This document shows positions 8,232-17,199 of a stretch of DNA of 64,000 nucleotides, one piece after another (position 1 is the stretch's first letter; the number at the start of each line of letters is the position of its first letter). Both the position numbers and the translations under genes were made by a program. The notes beneath the pieces were generated by a model. It saw nothing but the letters and a program-made list of their open reading frames with translations. It was not told the origin of the DNA and ran no database searches. Source of the DNA: a candidate division NC10 bacterium CSP1-5 (GTDB lineage Bacteria > Methylomirabilota > Methylomirabilia > Methylomirabilales > CSP1-5); the NCBI GenBank assembly GCA_001443495.1, contig LDXR01000007.1:1-64000 (forward strand), given 5' to 3'.

Positions 8232-8281
8232 CCCCACTCATCCTGTTTGCGCCCACCTCTTCCCCGCACACGCCGACGATC

Positions 8282-9547
8282 CTACCGTCTGCCCTGCGCC
8301 ATGCGGCTGCTCTCCGGCAAGCGGTGTAGCCACACGAGGACGACGACTCCGAGCGCGGCGGCGAGGCCTGCGCTGGAGAAGCCGAGCCCCCACGATAATT
8401 CGGGCGGCGCCAGATCCAGGATGCCTCCGAACACCACCGGACCCAGGACCGCTGCTCCATATCCGAAAAAGGTGTGAAGCGCCTGGGCAGAGCCCATCGT
8501 CCTGGCGTCTGCCAGCTCCGTGACCCCGGTGGAGTAGACCGCGGCGTCCGCAGCGGTGGAAAAGCCGTACACCATACCGAGGCCGAGCAGTGCCGCCCAC
8601 GATGCATCCAACATCCAGCCCATGAGGAGAGAGATGATCCCGCTCAAACTGAGGAGCAGGATCCCCGAAGACGTCCTTCCGATCCGGTCCGACAGGAGGC
8701 CACCGAGAAAGGGCCCTGGGGCAGCCGTGACCAGCATTGCCGCCGCCGCGCCCGCTCCCAAGGCCGCCGCCTCCGTAGGCGCCATCCCTCTGGCGAGAAG
8801 CACGGCGACGAGGAAGGGGGAAAGCCACACCCGCGCCACATAGAGCTCCCAGGCATGCAAGGCGTACCCGGCGGTTAGCAGGACCAGGGGCTTGCTGGTA
8901 AGGGGCTCCAGCGTGAGCCGCCCAGAGCCCCTCGACGCAATGGGGAATTCACCCCTCCCGGTCCCCAGGAGCAGGTGGGCTACCGCGACCCCGCTGAAGG
9001 CCGAGAGCGCCGTAATCAGATAGGACGTCCTCCACCCGAAATGGAGCAGGAGCAGGCTCATGGCTGCGAGGGAGATTGAGGTCCCCAGGTGGAACGCGCT
9101 GATGAACAATCCGACGGCCATCCCCCTCCGCCCCCGGGCAAAGTACTCCGACACGATGCGGATCCCCGGCACATAGACCCCCACGAGACACGGGCCGGCG
9201 ATGAACCGGAGCAGGGAGCCGCTCACAAAGCCTGTGGCCCACAAGGGGAAGAGCAGGTTGGTGATGACGCTTCCCCAGACCGAAAGCAGGAACAATCGCC
9301 GGGGCGGGAAACGATCCGTGAGGGGAATGACAAACAGAGCCGCCAGTGCCAACCCGGCCAGGGTGTTCGAGTAGATCGTCCCTGCCTGAATGTTGCTGAG
9401 CTCCCACTCATTCCGGATCAGGGGAAGGGCGGCCACATAACTCGCAAAGGGCAACTGGACCAGGGCCATGACTCCGCTGACGCCGGCCAGCCAGAGTCCG
9501 TCCTGCCAGTTATGGGAGTGTCTGTGCACTTCCTGATCGGACATCAT
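8282..9547 (-). CDS. Major facilitator superfamily transporter
   Basis: 421 residues with about 12 hydrophobic segments. The loop DRFPPRRLFLL between helices 2 and 3 and LSDRIGRTSSG in the second half are the MFS motif-A type signatures, and the two halves resemble each other. Substrate cannot be read from sequence. Start is ATG 9547, immediately followed by a second ATG at 9544, with AAGGGA as ribosome site; the frame to 9628 adds an unlikely leader. It lies alone between the kinase gene (convergent) and the lyase gene. Confidence 0.8.
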   Translation of the reverse strand: MMSDQEVHRHSHNWQDGLWLAGVSGVMALVQLPFASYVAALPLIRNEWELSNIQAGTIYSNTLAGLALAALFVIPLTDRFPPRRLFLLSVWGSVITNLLFPLWATGFVSGSLLRFIAGPCLVGVYVPGIRIVSEYFARGRRGMAVGLFISAFHLGTSISLAAMSLLLLHFGWRTSYLITALSAFSGVAVAHLLLGTGRGEFPIASRGSGRLTLEPLTSKPLVLLTAGYALHAWELYVARVWLSPFLVAVLLARGMAPTEAAALGAGAAAAMLVTAAPGPFLGGLLSDRIGRTSSGILLLSLSGIISLLMGWMLDASWAALLGLGMVYGFSTAADAAVYSTGVTELADARTMGSAQALHTFFGYGAAVLGPVVFGGILDLAPPELSWGLGFSSAGLAAALGVVVLVWLHRLPESSRMAQGRR

Positions 9548-9654
9548 TCCCTTGGGGAAGGTTCGTCCATCCGGCGGCAACACCAGGGGCAGCGAGAGCG
9601 AGGGCCGCACTCGTGGCTCGCGCGACAAAGCCTCAGCCAGGGTTTACGAGGATC

Positions 9655-9683
9655 GATCTAACACAACGCGTTATATGTGTCAA
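9655..9683 (-). promoter_or_regulatory. Possible sigma-70 promoter of the MFS gene in an AT-rich patch
   Basis: On the minus strand TTGACA (9683-9678) is followed after 17 bases by TAGATC (9660-9655), a weak -10. The surrounding 9655-9770 is far richer in A and T than the rest of the window, including a run around 9700-9740. No gene is seen between 9548 and 9818. Confidence 0.35.
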
Positions 9684-9818
9684 CATATTTTGCGCATAGC
9701 ATTAAAACATTTCTATCATTTAACTATTTGTTTTAAAAGATGTTCACGGCTGAATGGAGTGGGATGTATTGGTGAAAAGCTTCCTCAGGAGTGAGGTGTT
9801 CGCGTGGACAGCAGCGGG

Positions 9819-11969
9819 CTACACGGCAGCTTCCCTTGATGTGCCCGAGGACCATCTATCAGGGATCACCCGATACCGCGTCGCCTCGGCGTCGGAGAGC
9901 TGCTTAGCCTTGACGGCCCGCTCGAGTTGCCGGTAGTAGATGCGCGCCGTGGCCGCGTCTACCATCTCGCGCTGGCCGGTGATGGGGTCGGCATACGCGA
10001 CTACGCCCAGGTTCCGCTCCTGGTCGGCGGTCGCATACAGTTCCAGGATCGCGAGCGCCCGCTCCACCGAGTTGATCCATCGAGCCTTGAATGCTTCAAG
10101 CGCAGGTTCCGTGGGCTCTGCGGGTCTTTCGCCGGCGCTCGGAGGGTTCATGATGGCGTTGACGCGGGCCGCTTGGTCCGGCGTGACGACCTTCCCGTGG
10201 AACCCCAGATTGGCGGCGAAGAGAGCCTCCTCTTCGAACTCGGCCCGGTTGCTGAACCCATCCACGGCGTTGATATCTGCAGCCGCCGCGGCGGCCACGA
10301 GCGCCGACCGGTAGTAGTAATACCCTTTCGCGGTCGGATCGGTAAGGTCTTCCTTCGGTTGGGGCGCCGCAAGGTCGAGGAAGAGCCACGTCATGCGGCG
10401 GCTGGCGGTGGCAATGGCATAGGCCTCGTGCTCTACGGTCTCGGGCTGAGTGATCCACGCCCCCAGGGCGAGGGTGCCGATAGGGAGGCCGACCTCCCGC
10501 TCCAACGTCGTGAGGAGTCCAGCTGCCTGCCGGACAGTGCGAGGCTGCTGTACGGAGGGAAGGATCACGGCGTGAACCTGGTCTTTAAGTAAATGCAACA
10601 GGCCCTGGAGATTCCGAATCACGTCCGGGCCGTCGAGGGTCACCTGGAGCGCTATCGTCTGGGAGGGGTGCCTCGCGTCGCGGCAGAGTTGCGCGAGCTT
10701 CCATCGGGCCTCGGGCCGTCCAGGCCCCCGGATGCTTTCTGCATCCACGACGACCATATCGGCCGGCGAGGCCAGCGCCGCCCGGAGGCCGTTCAGATCC
10801 TGTCCGGCCACCGTCACCACCGACCGGCAGAGGGTCACGGGCCGGGGGACGAAGACGATCGGGGGGAGAATGGGTTGCTCGGCCTGCACCAGGCGCTCGA
10901 GTCGCGCGAGATCGAAATCGGGAATCTCGGGGTAGCGGGCGCGCTTCCGGACGACGGGGGGAAACGCCGCATCGTGCCGCGCAATCCCCTCGATGTGTGC
11001 GGGGTGCGCGCTTGTCTTGCGGTGGATCCCGAGCGCGATGGCCCGCACGGTATCCTTCTCGGTGTCATCCGCGTTCAGTGTCACCGTAATCCCCGTTGCT
11101 GCCGCTTTGCCCGTGGCCCGGGCTGCCTCGACTAGCTTCAGCAGCGGGTAGCGCAAATAGGTGTACTGCTCTTGCTGGACCACGCTACGCCCCCCGGTGG
11201 CCGCTGTGTAGTCCAGAACCCCCAGGTTGACCTCCTCGACCTCCGGGGCCACCGCCAGGATCTCTTCAGCCCTCAAGACCGCCCCGGGCAGCTCGGTATG
11301 AACAAATATCTTGTGGCTCCCGAGGACCCAGCCTCGCTCCTGCTGGAGCGCCCGGAGGATCTGGACCGCTACCCGGACATCCTCCGGGCCCTCCACCTTG
11401 GGGAGGTAGATCCCCGCAATGAGGTCCCCGATCTCGCGGATCACCTGATAATAATCGCCGGCCGCCCACTTGGTCCGGAGACTGTTAGGCCGGACCAGGA
11501 TCATCTGTTGCTCGGTGAAGCGGTTCTCCGGTTTGATCATGAAGCGGTCCCCTGTCCGGAGAAAGTGCTCCTCGAGATGGTGCGCCTTGCCCGCCGGGAG
11601 GGCGTTCGCCTTGAGAAATTCGAGTTCTGCCTGGGTTAGACCGCGGCCCCTCAAGGCCCGCACCAAGAGGGTTAGGATGCTGCGGTCGATGTGCTTGCGG
11701 GTCGCGGCCACCGCATCTTCGAGGTCGAGGACGAGGATGTGGGCGGCCGAGCGGGCCGCCTTGACCATGAAGTACCAGTTGGCTCCTGGAAGGATGTGCT
11801 CGATGGATCGAGGGGTGTATTCCCAGGCGAGCTGCTCTATCGCTCTATCGCGGGTCGCACCTGGATCGACCCGCTTCAGGGCATGCCATCGGTCTTCGAC
11901 CTCGGCCTCAGCCTGGTCCTTGTGGCCTCCAAATGCCGCTACTACGTCGTCCCAGGTTCGCTCGTCCAC
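9819..11969 (-). CDS. Double CitE/HpcH-like lyase with C-terminal shared module
   Basis: 716 residues with two lyase-type domains of the HpcH/HpaI-CitE superfamily (C-C bond lyases acting on CoA thioesters). The first (~50-345) keeps the expected residues: LVLDLEDA, the Arg in ILVRPNS, LPKVEGPED, VHTELPGA and VLDYTAA. The second (~375-615) keeps the fold pattern but looks degenerate. Residues ~628-699 match residues ~20-90 of the next gene's product, about 51 of 71 identical by eye. Start is GTG 11969 with GGAGG upstream. Together with the MaoC gene it could act on methylmalyl- or malyl-CoA-type substrates; this is inference. Confidence 0.7.
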   Translation of the reverse strand: MDERTWDDVVAAFGGHKDQAEAEVEDRWHALKRVDPGATRDRAIEQLAWEYTPRSIEHILPGANWYFMVKAARSAAHILVLDLEDAVAATRKHIDRSILTLLVRALRGRGLTQAELEFLKANALPAGKAHHLEEHFLRTGDRFMIKPENRFTEQQMILVRPNSLRTKWAAGDYYQVIREIGDLIAGIYLPKVEGPEDVRVAVQILRALQQERGWVLGSHKIFVHTELPGAVLRAEEILAVAPEVEEVNLGVLDYTAATGGRSVVQQEQYTYLRYPLLKLVEAARATGKAAATGITVTLNADDTEKDTVRAIALGIHRKTSAHPAHIEGIARHDAAFPPVVRKRARYPEIPDFDLARLERLVQAEQPILPPIVFVPRPVTLCRSVVTVAGQDLNGLRAALASPADMVVVDAESIRGPGRPEARWKLAQLCRDARHPSQTIALQVTLDGPDVIRNLQGLLHLLKDQVHAVILPSVQQPRTVRQAAGLLTTLEREVGLPIGTLALGAWITQPETVEHEAYAIATASRRMTWLFLDLAAPQPKEDLTDPTAKGYYYYRSALVAAAAAADINAVDGFSNRAEFEEEALFAANLGFHGKVVTPDQAARVNAIMNPPSAGERPAEPTEPALEAFKARWINSVERALAILELYATADQERNLGVVAYADPITGQREMVDAATARIYYRQLERAVKAKQLSDAEATRYRVIPDRWSSGTSREAAV

Positions 11970-12169
11970 GGCCCCGTCCTCCAGACGCTCGACATTGCCA
12001 AGACGGTTGGTCTTCGGGGGTTTCTATGCGGGCCTTGGATTCAAAACTCTCTTCTTGGTGTCGCCCTGGATAACCTTTGTTGTAGGAAATAGGCGTATAT
12101 TTATATAAGCAAGTTCTGTGCCGATCAAGCGCTTTTATTTGAGGGATTGAAGCGAGCTTTTGCGGGCGG

Positions 12170-13378
12170 TTAGGAGGGGAGCCCTGACAGGTCCATGAGG
12201 TTGACCACCTGGCCGTGAAGAATACGAGCCCCCCACTGGTTCGTCACCGCGATATCGATCGGGACGATCCGGGCCCCTTTTTCCTCTTGTAAACGGCGGA
12301 TCTCTTCTGGCGGCGGGGCCGTGGCGGCGATGCTGAGCTGATCGCCCGGTTCGATCGGCCCGCCGAAAGCAAGGACCCGGGCCGAGAGGAGGAGGTGGCC
12401 GGGTGAACTTTCGGCCGAGGCCATCGCCATGGTCTCGAGCGCGAGGAGGGGGCTTAGTTGGTGCGGGTAGAGCGGGCCGAAGAGGGCCAGGGTGGCGCGC
12501 ACCAGCTCGGGGGTGATCGTCCTGGTGAAGGTCTGGTGGCGGGGAGTGGCCGGATCGGTGAAGTCATGGACGATGGGGGACACTGCGGGGGTAACATCCT
12601 GGGCCCAGTGTCTCAGCCAGGCGAGTTCTGCGGGGGGAGTGGTACAGATCTCGCCCGCCTTCTCCTGCTTCAGGGTCGCAGTCCCCTCGCAGACGACCTT
12701 GCCCTCGTGGTTGACCGCGCTCACGTGCAGCACTGCCTGGCCCCCCTCCCCGACCTCCTGCACCTCGGCCGATGGCGTGAGACTGTCCCCGAAGTACACC
12801 GGCGCCCGGAAGCGGGCCACGAGTGCCTCGATAGCATAGGCCGGCCGGAGGTGCCCCAGGCTCGCCAGAACGTGACAGACGGTGAAGAGACCATGGGCCA
12901 CCAGCCCGTGGAACCGTGACTGTTCCGCATACGCTCGGTCCAGGTGATAGCGGTTTCGATCCCCCGAGGCCTTGGCGAAGGCCTGCACCATCCATGGGGT
13001 CACAGAGACCGCATCCCCCTGAAGCCGCTCTCCGGCAAAGAACCCCTCGCCGACCTGCTCTCCCCCGCCAGGGCTCAGCGCAGCCAAGAGGCGCGCGCGG
13101 GCCCCCACGTACCTTTTCGCATCGGCCTCCGAGAGCTGCTTGGCCTTGAGCGCCCGCTCCAGTTGTCGGTAGTAGACCCGGATCTTGTTCGCATCCACCA
13201 GCTCGTGCCGGCCGGTAACGGGGTCGGCGTAAGCGACCGCCCCCAGATTCCGCTCCTGATCGGCGGCCGCATAGAGCTCCAGGACCTCGAGGGCGCGCTC
13301 CATGCTGTTCATCCATTGCCCCTGAGATGCATCCACTGCCGGTCCCTTCGCACTCCGACGCGAATTCCCTTCTATCAA
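12170..13378 (-). CDS. MaoC-like double-hotdog hydratase with N-terminal shared module
   Basis: 402 residues. After the ~71-residue module (QWMNSMERAL to LSEADAKRY) comes a MaoC hydratase half (ASGDRNRYHLDRAYAEQSRFHGLVAHG reads as the R-hydratase motif with its Asp and His, given here in short form) and a second hotdog half. Enzymes of this build hydrate enoyl- or mesaconyl-CoA. The frame starts at TTG 13378; ATG 13312 would truncate just before the module and is an alternative. It lies upstream of the CitE-like gene on the same strand, with a 200-base gap, so co-expression is likely. Confidence 0.68.
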   Translation of the reverse strand: MIEGNSRRSAKGPAVDASQGQWMNSMERALEVLELYAAADQERNLGAVAYADPVTGRHELVDANKIRVYYRQLERALKAKQLSEADAKRYVGARARLLAALSPGGGEQVGEGFFAGERLQGDAVSVTPWMVQAFAKASGDRNRYHLDRAYAEQSRFHGLVAHGLFTVCHVLASLGHLRPAYAIEALVARFRAPVYFGDSLTPSAEVQEVGEGGQAVLHVSAVNHEGKVVCEGTATLKQEKAGEICTTPPAELAWLRHWAQDVTPAVSPIVHDFTDPATPRHQTFTRTITPELVRATLALFGPLYPHQLSPLLALETMAMASAESSPGHLLLSARVLAFGGPIEPGDQLSIAATAPPPEEIRRLQEEKGARIVPIDIAVTNQWGARILHGQVVNLMDLSGLPS

Positions 13379-13536
13379 GGCGGGATGTGGGGCAAACCGG
13401 GTGCAAGAATCGCTCCAGTCCGGAACTACCCCAACCAGGGCGGCGTGGCCCAGATCGGCGCACCTCTGACCTCATGTACTCGAACCCCTCGATACAGGAT
13501 ACGGATGGGGGCGACGGGTTGGATGTCAAGGGCCGA

Positions 13537-14733
13537 TCACCCGCGCGGACGTCCGATCTGAAACTTTTGTCGCGCGGCGATGGCATCGAGGCCGGCGCGC
13601 GCGCGGGCAGCGGTTTCGGACGAGGGGTCGAGATCGAGCGCGTCGAGGAAGTGGTGATGTGCCTGGGTCACGAGGCCGAGGGAATTCAATTGCACCGAGC
13701 CTGCCCCCACGTGCGCTTCGGCAGCGCCCGGTCCCTCCGGATAGTCGCGCAGGTGGCGTCGGTAGGCGGTGAGCGCGGCGCGCGGGTGGCCGTTCTGCTG
13801 CAGCCAGTCGGCCAGCGCGAGCGAATCCTCCGGCTGGAGGACGCGCCGCGTCTGATCGGGGGCGAGGGTAAAATACACCTGTGCCGCCGTGGCGAAGTCG
13901 CCACGGGCAATCGCTCGGGCAAGGGATTGTGCGGGCGTCTCCCCGCTCTCGGCGGCAGCGGACACCGGCCGGTACTCGGGCGGGCGCCCGGTGACCTCTC
14001 GTCGGTTCCTCAGCCATGCGACGAGGAGTCCCGCCAGAAAGCCGCCGATGTGGGCGCCATACGCTACCCCGCGCCCCGTGCCGCGCGTGATGAGAAAAGG
14101 GAGCAGGTTGTCAGCCAGCAGGTAGAGCCCGAGCACGATTCGGGCCGGTACCATGAACACATTCATGAAGAAGGGGAAGAACACGAACAAGAGCCGAACC
14201 GTATTGCGCGGAAACCAGACGAAATAGAAGCCGAGGACGCCTGAAATGGCGCCGGAGGCCCCGATCAGCGGCAGCGGCGACGTGGAGGCGAAGAGGGTGT
14301 GAAACAGCGTGGCCGCCACTCCGGTCGCCAGATACCAGAAGAGAAAGGGCAGGCGCCCCAGGCGCGTTTCGACGTTGTCGCCGTAGATCCACAGAAAGAG
14401 CATGTTGCCGAAGAGGTGCAGGAAGCCGGCGTGCAAGAACATCGCGGAGAAAAGGGTGACCACGACCGGTGCCGCCGGTCGAAACCCGTATTGGAAGACA
14501 AAGAGATCGTACGCGGATATGTGGGAGAGAATCTCCTCCACCGGGACCCCGGCCGGCAGGATTCCCGTCACGAGGCGCACATACTCCCAGAGCGCCGGGT
14601 CGTTCGGGTCGGGTGCCTGCACGCTGAGTGGCAGCGTGACGAGGAGATACACGGCACAGTTGGCGAGGATGAGGGCATACGTGATGAACGGTATCCCCCG
14701 CGGGTTGGGCGCATCACCGAGTGGAAGGATCAT
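13537..14733 (-). CDS. Rhomboid-family intramembrane protease with C-terminal helical repeats
   Basis: 398 residues. About seven hydrophobic helices; the catalytic Ser160 lies in GASGAISG and the His228 in AHIGG, and the LHLFGNMLFLWIYG stretch carries the conserved Asn of rhomboids. Residues ~255-390 form TPR-like helices in the cytoplasm. Rhomboids cleave transmembrane proteins. Start ATG 14733. No substrate is visible nearby. Confidence 0.85.
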   Translation of the reverse strand: MILPLGDAPNPRGIPFITYALILANCAVYLLVTLPLSVQAPDPNDPALWEYVRLVTGILPAGVPVEEILSHISAYDLFVFQYGFRPAAPVVVTLFSAMFLHAGFLHLFGNMLFLWIYGDNVETRLGRLPFLFWYLATGVAATLFHTLFASTSPLPLIGASGAISGVLGFYFVWFPRNTVRLLFVFFPFFMNVFMVPARIVLGLYLLADNLLPFLITRGTGRGVAYGAHIGGFLAGLLVAWLRNRREVTGRPPEYRPVSAAAESGETPAQSLARAIARGDFATAAQVYFTLAPDQTRRVLQPEDSLALADWLQQNGHPRAALTAYRRHLRDYPEGPGAAEAHVGAGSVQLNSLGLVTQAHHHFLDALDLDPSSETAARARAGLDAIAARQKFQIGRPRG

Positions 14734-14826
14734 CGTGAGGGCTCCGCGAGGAACCGGTGGGGCCTGTCCCCGGGTGATCGATGACAGTTCCGAGAACGAC
14801 TCGGGGCAGTTCGGCAGGACGCGGCA

Positions 14827-15954
14827 CTATATCCGATAGCTGCTCTGTGCCCCGGCGTGGGTCCATTCGGACTCGGCGACGCGCGGCTTTTCCGCGGTGG
14901 TGTCGCCCATGCCAAGCGGCTTGCCCGCCGCGCGCCAGGCCGCCGTGCCACCTTTGACGCTCGCCACCTGATCAATGCCCATCTGCACCAGGAACTGCGC
15001 TGCCCGGTATGAGCGCATCCCGCGCTGGCAGACGAGCATCACGGGTCGGTCACGCGGCACCTCGTCCAGACGGGATGCCAGGTCTGCCTGGGGCAGGCTC
15101 ACCGCCCCGGGGACGTGCCCGTGCGCGTACTCCTCCGGCTCGCGGACATCCAGGACGACGGTGTCCGGTGGCCGGGCTTCCAATGCGTCGATGTCGATCT
15201 CCCGGACGGGAGCGACGGAAGTCAGCATGGCCCACGCCATGTCGGCCAGGCCACGGTTGGTCGCCTCGATGGCGGTCATGTTCAGCGGGCGCGCCGGGAC
15301 CCCATCGACGAGGGTCGAGATGAAGGCTCGCCGGTCCAGTCGAGCCAACGGATTGTACAACCGCTCAAAGCCGATGGTCGTGTTGGGGCGGCCACACATC
15401 CCCTTGCCGCACGGTCCCTCGAAGTGACCGGGGAAGACGGCCACCCAGTCCGGTAGCTGGAGCAGGCGCGACACGCTCTCGTACTGGGCGGCGGCATCCC
15501 CACCGCCAAAGTCTGGCCGTCCCACGTCGCCGACGAGCAGGGAATCGCCCGTGAGCACCATGGAGGGCTCCGGGCTCCGGGGCGGGTTCACGATCAGGAT
15601 CGAGATCAGCTCCAGGCGATGTCCGGGCGTGTGCAGGACGCGCAGGCGCAGCTGTCCGAGGGGCAGATCCTCTTCGTCCTTCACGGGGCGGAATGGATAG
15701 GCCACCCGTGCCCCCTCGTGCAGGCACAGCTCGGCCCCGTGCTTGGCCTGAAGCTGGCGGGCCCCCGACACGTGGTCCGCGTGGATGTGGGTGTCGATCA
15801 CGTACCGGAGCCGGAAGGTGCGCTCGCGCAACAAGGCTTCGTACTGTTCTGTCTCGATCGACGGATCGACGATCGCCGCCTCATGCGACTGGCGGGACGC
15901 CACCAGGTAGGATGCGCAACCGCAGCGCTCATCCAGGATCTGCTTAAAGTACAT
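14827..15954 (-). CDS. Persulfide dioxygenase-type metallo-beta-lactamase fused to rhodanese
   Basis: 375 residues. Domain 1 (~1-235) has the MBL metal motif THIHADH, then HTPGH, LTGDSLLVGDVGR and PGHFEGPCGKG, the arrangement of ETHE1/SdoA-like persulfide dioxygenases. Domain 2 (~255-350) is rhodanese with the active-site loop CQRGMRS. Such fusions oxidise glutathione persulfide to sulfite and move sulfane sulfur. ATG 15954 has GAGGTGAGG upstream. The rhomboid gene lies downstream on the same strand with a gap of about 90 bases. Confidence 0.82.
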   Translation of the reverse strand: MYFKQILDERCGCASYLVASRQSHEAAIVDPSIETEQYEALLRERTFRLRYVIDTHIHADHVSGARQLQAKHGAELCLHEGARVAYPFRPVKDEEDLPLGQLRLRVLHTPGHRLELISILIVNPPRSPEPSMVLTGDSLLVGDVGRPDFGGGDAAAQYESVSRLLQLPDWVAVFPGHFEGPCGKGMCGRPNTTIGFERLYNPLARLDRRAFISTLVDGVPARPLNMTAIEATNRGLADMAWAMLTSVAPVREIDIDALEARPPDTVVLDVREPEEYAHGHVPGAVSLPQADLASRLDEVPRDRPVMLVCQRGMRSYRAAQFLVQMGIDQVASVKGGTAAWRAAGKPLGMGDTTAEKPRVAESEWTHAGAQSSYRI

Positions 15955-16247
15955 CGCCTCACCTCTTTGACCCGACGTAAGTATTTCCCACGCCGGAGAG
16001 AGTGTCAAGCCCCATAGAGGCCGAGGTTCAGATTACTCTCCCCGAGCAGGAGGGATGACACCCCGGTGAACCGTGCATTGGCGAGGAGGGTGTGAGTGAC
16101 AAACTGTCCACCCCGGGATGGCCCGGTGACACAATGGCGACCTTTGGTCCTTCGCAGGAGCGAGCCTTCGCTCGAAAAGAGGGTTGGATGGCACCGTCGG
16201 GCTCAACAATTCAAGAGCTTGGCCCCCCCTTCTCACGACTCGCATTC

Positions 16248-16265
16248 TTGGCATAGTTGTCGCAT
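16248..16265 (+). promoter_or_regulatory. Candidate sigma-54 promoter of the REC-PilZ gene
   Basis: TTGGCATAGTTGTCGCAT contains GG at 16250-16251 and GC at 16262-16263 with 10 bases between. The region 15955-16386 between the divergent genes holds no other supportable feature. Confidence 0.5.
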
Positions 16266-16386
16266 CCGAACTCCATCGGTCGGGGTGGGGATCATACGGG
16301 GCCCTCGATATGACCTGTCGGTCCTTGTGGATGAGGGCCGGGCGTGTCGGGCATCGCGGCTCAGGTTACTGGAAGCGAGGGCGTGC

Positions 16387-17139
16387 GTGCGGGTGATGAG
16401 GCAGAGACGGCCGGTTCTAGTCATAGACGACGATCCCCGATCCTGCGAACTCATCACCGCGATTCTTACACGCGTGGGCTTCGAGGTCCGTTCGGCTCCG
16501 GACGGGGCGTCGGGGATCAAACTGGCCGGCATTGTGCAGCCCATCGTCATCCTCCTGGATATGATGATGCCCGGCATCGACGGCCTCGCCACCTTGGCGA
16601 TCCTGAAACGGGACCCAATCCTCGGGGATGTCCCCGTGATCGGCATGACCGCCTCTGCGGACCTGACGTACACCGGGAAGGCCTTCCGTGCCGGAGCCAA
16701 TTTCTTTGTGTCAAAGCCCTTGAGTCAGGCGAGCCTTGTCCGCGTCGTGGAGCTGGCGGCATATAAGGTCGAGCAAGATACCCCGGCGCGCCATCATCGA
16801 CGCCACCCACGTTTCCACGCTGACCTCGTCGTCCGATGCCTCGTGGGCGTGGGCGCGAATGGGTCTCGGGAGCTCGGGGGGACCTCGGGCAACCTGAGTC
16901 TCGGCGGCCTCTTGCTGCTGGTGCCAGAGAAGCTGGCGCTAGGCACCCTCTTGGGGTTGGGGCTCGGGCTCCCCGAGAGGGCCATTTTGGCTGCGGGCAA
17001 AGTGGTGTGGCTGGATCCCCAGCTGACAGCCGACAGGAGGCTCCGCCATGGAATCCAGTTCCTCCGGTTTGGCAGCGACTCGAGTCTCGTGGGGTATCGA
17101 GGTTACCTGACTCAGATAGCTGCGAGCCAAGAATCGTAA
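16387..17139 (+). CDS. Response regulator with receiver and PilZ domains
   Basis: About 250 residues. The receiver (~5-125) has the acidic pair in LVIDDDPRS, phospho-acceptor Asp58 in ILLDMMMPG, the conserved Thr in IGMTASA and Lys in FVSKPLS. The second domain (~140-245) is PilZ, with RRHPRF and NLSLGG as the c-di-GMP signature and GKVVW later. It couples phosphorylation and c-di-GMP, typically in motility or surface control. Start could be GTG 16387 (best spacing from the GAGGG site), GTG 16393 or ATG 16396. It stands alone behind a sigma-54-like promoter. Confidence 0.82.
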   Translation: MRVMRQRRPVLVIDDDPRSCELITAILTRVGFEVRSAPDGASGIKLAGIVQPIVILLDMMMPGIDGLATLAILKRDPILGDVPVIGMTASADLTYTGKAFRAGANFFVSKPLSQASLVRVVELAAYKVEQDTPARHHRRHPRFHADLVVRCLVGVGANGSRELGGTSGNLSLGGLLLLVPEKLALGTLLGLGLGLPERAILAAGKVVWLDPQLTADRRLRHGIQFLRFGSDSSLVGYRGYLTQIAASQES

Positions 17140-17199
17140 GGGGTGAGGGCGAAGAGAGGCGCGTCGACCAGTGCCCACAGGCCAATCCGAGTCAAAGAA

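Noticed and set aside
13380-13540. Another heptad array between the MaoC-like and rhomboid genes
   Set aside because: A few ATACGGA-like words occur, but no stable 7-base register could be followed.
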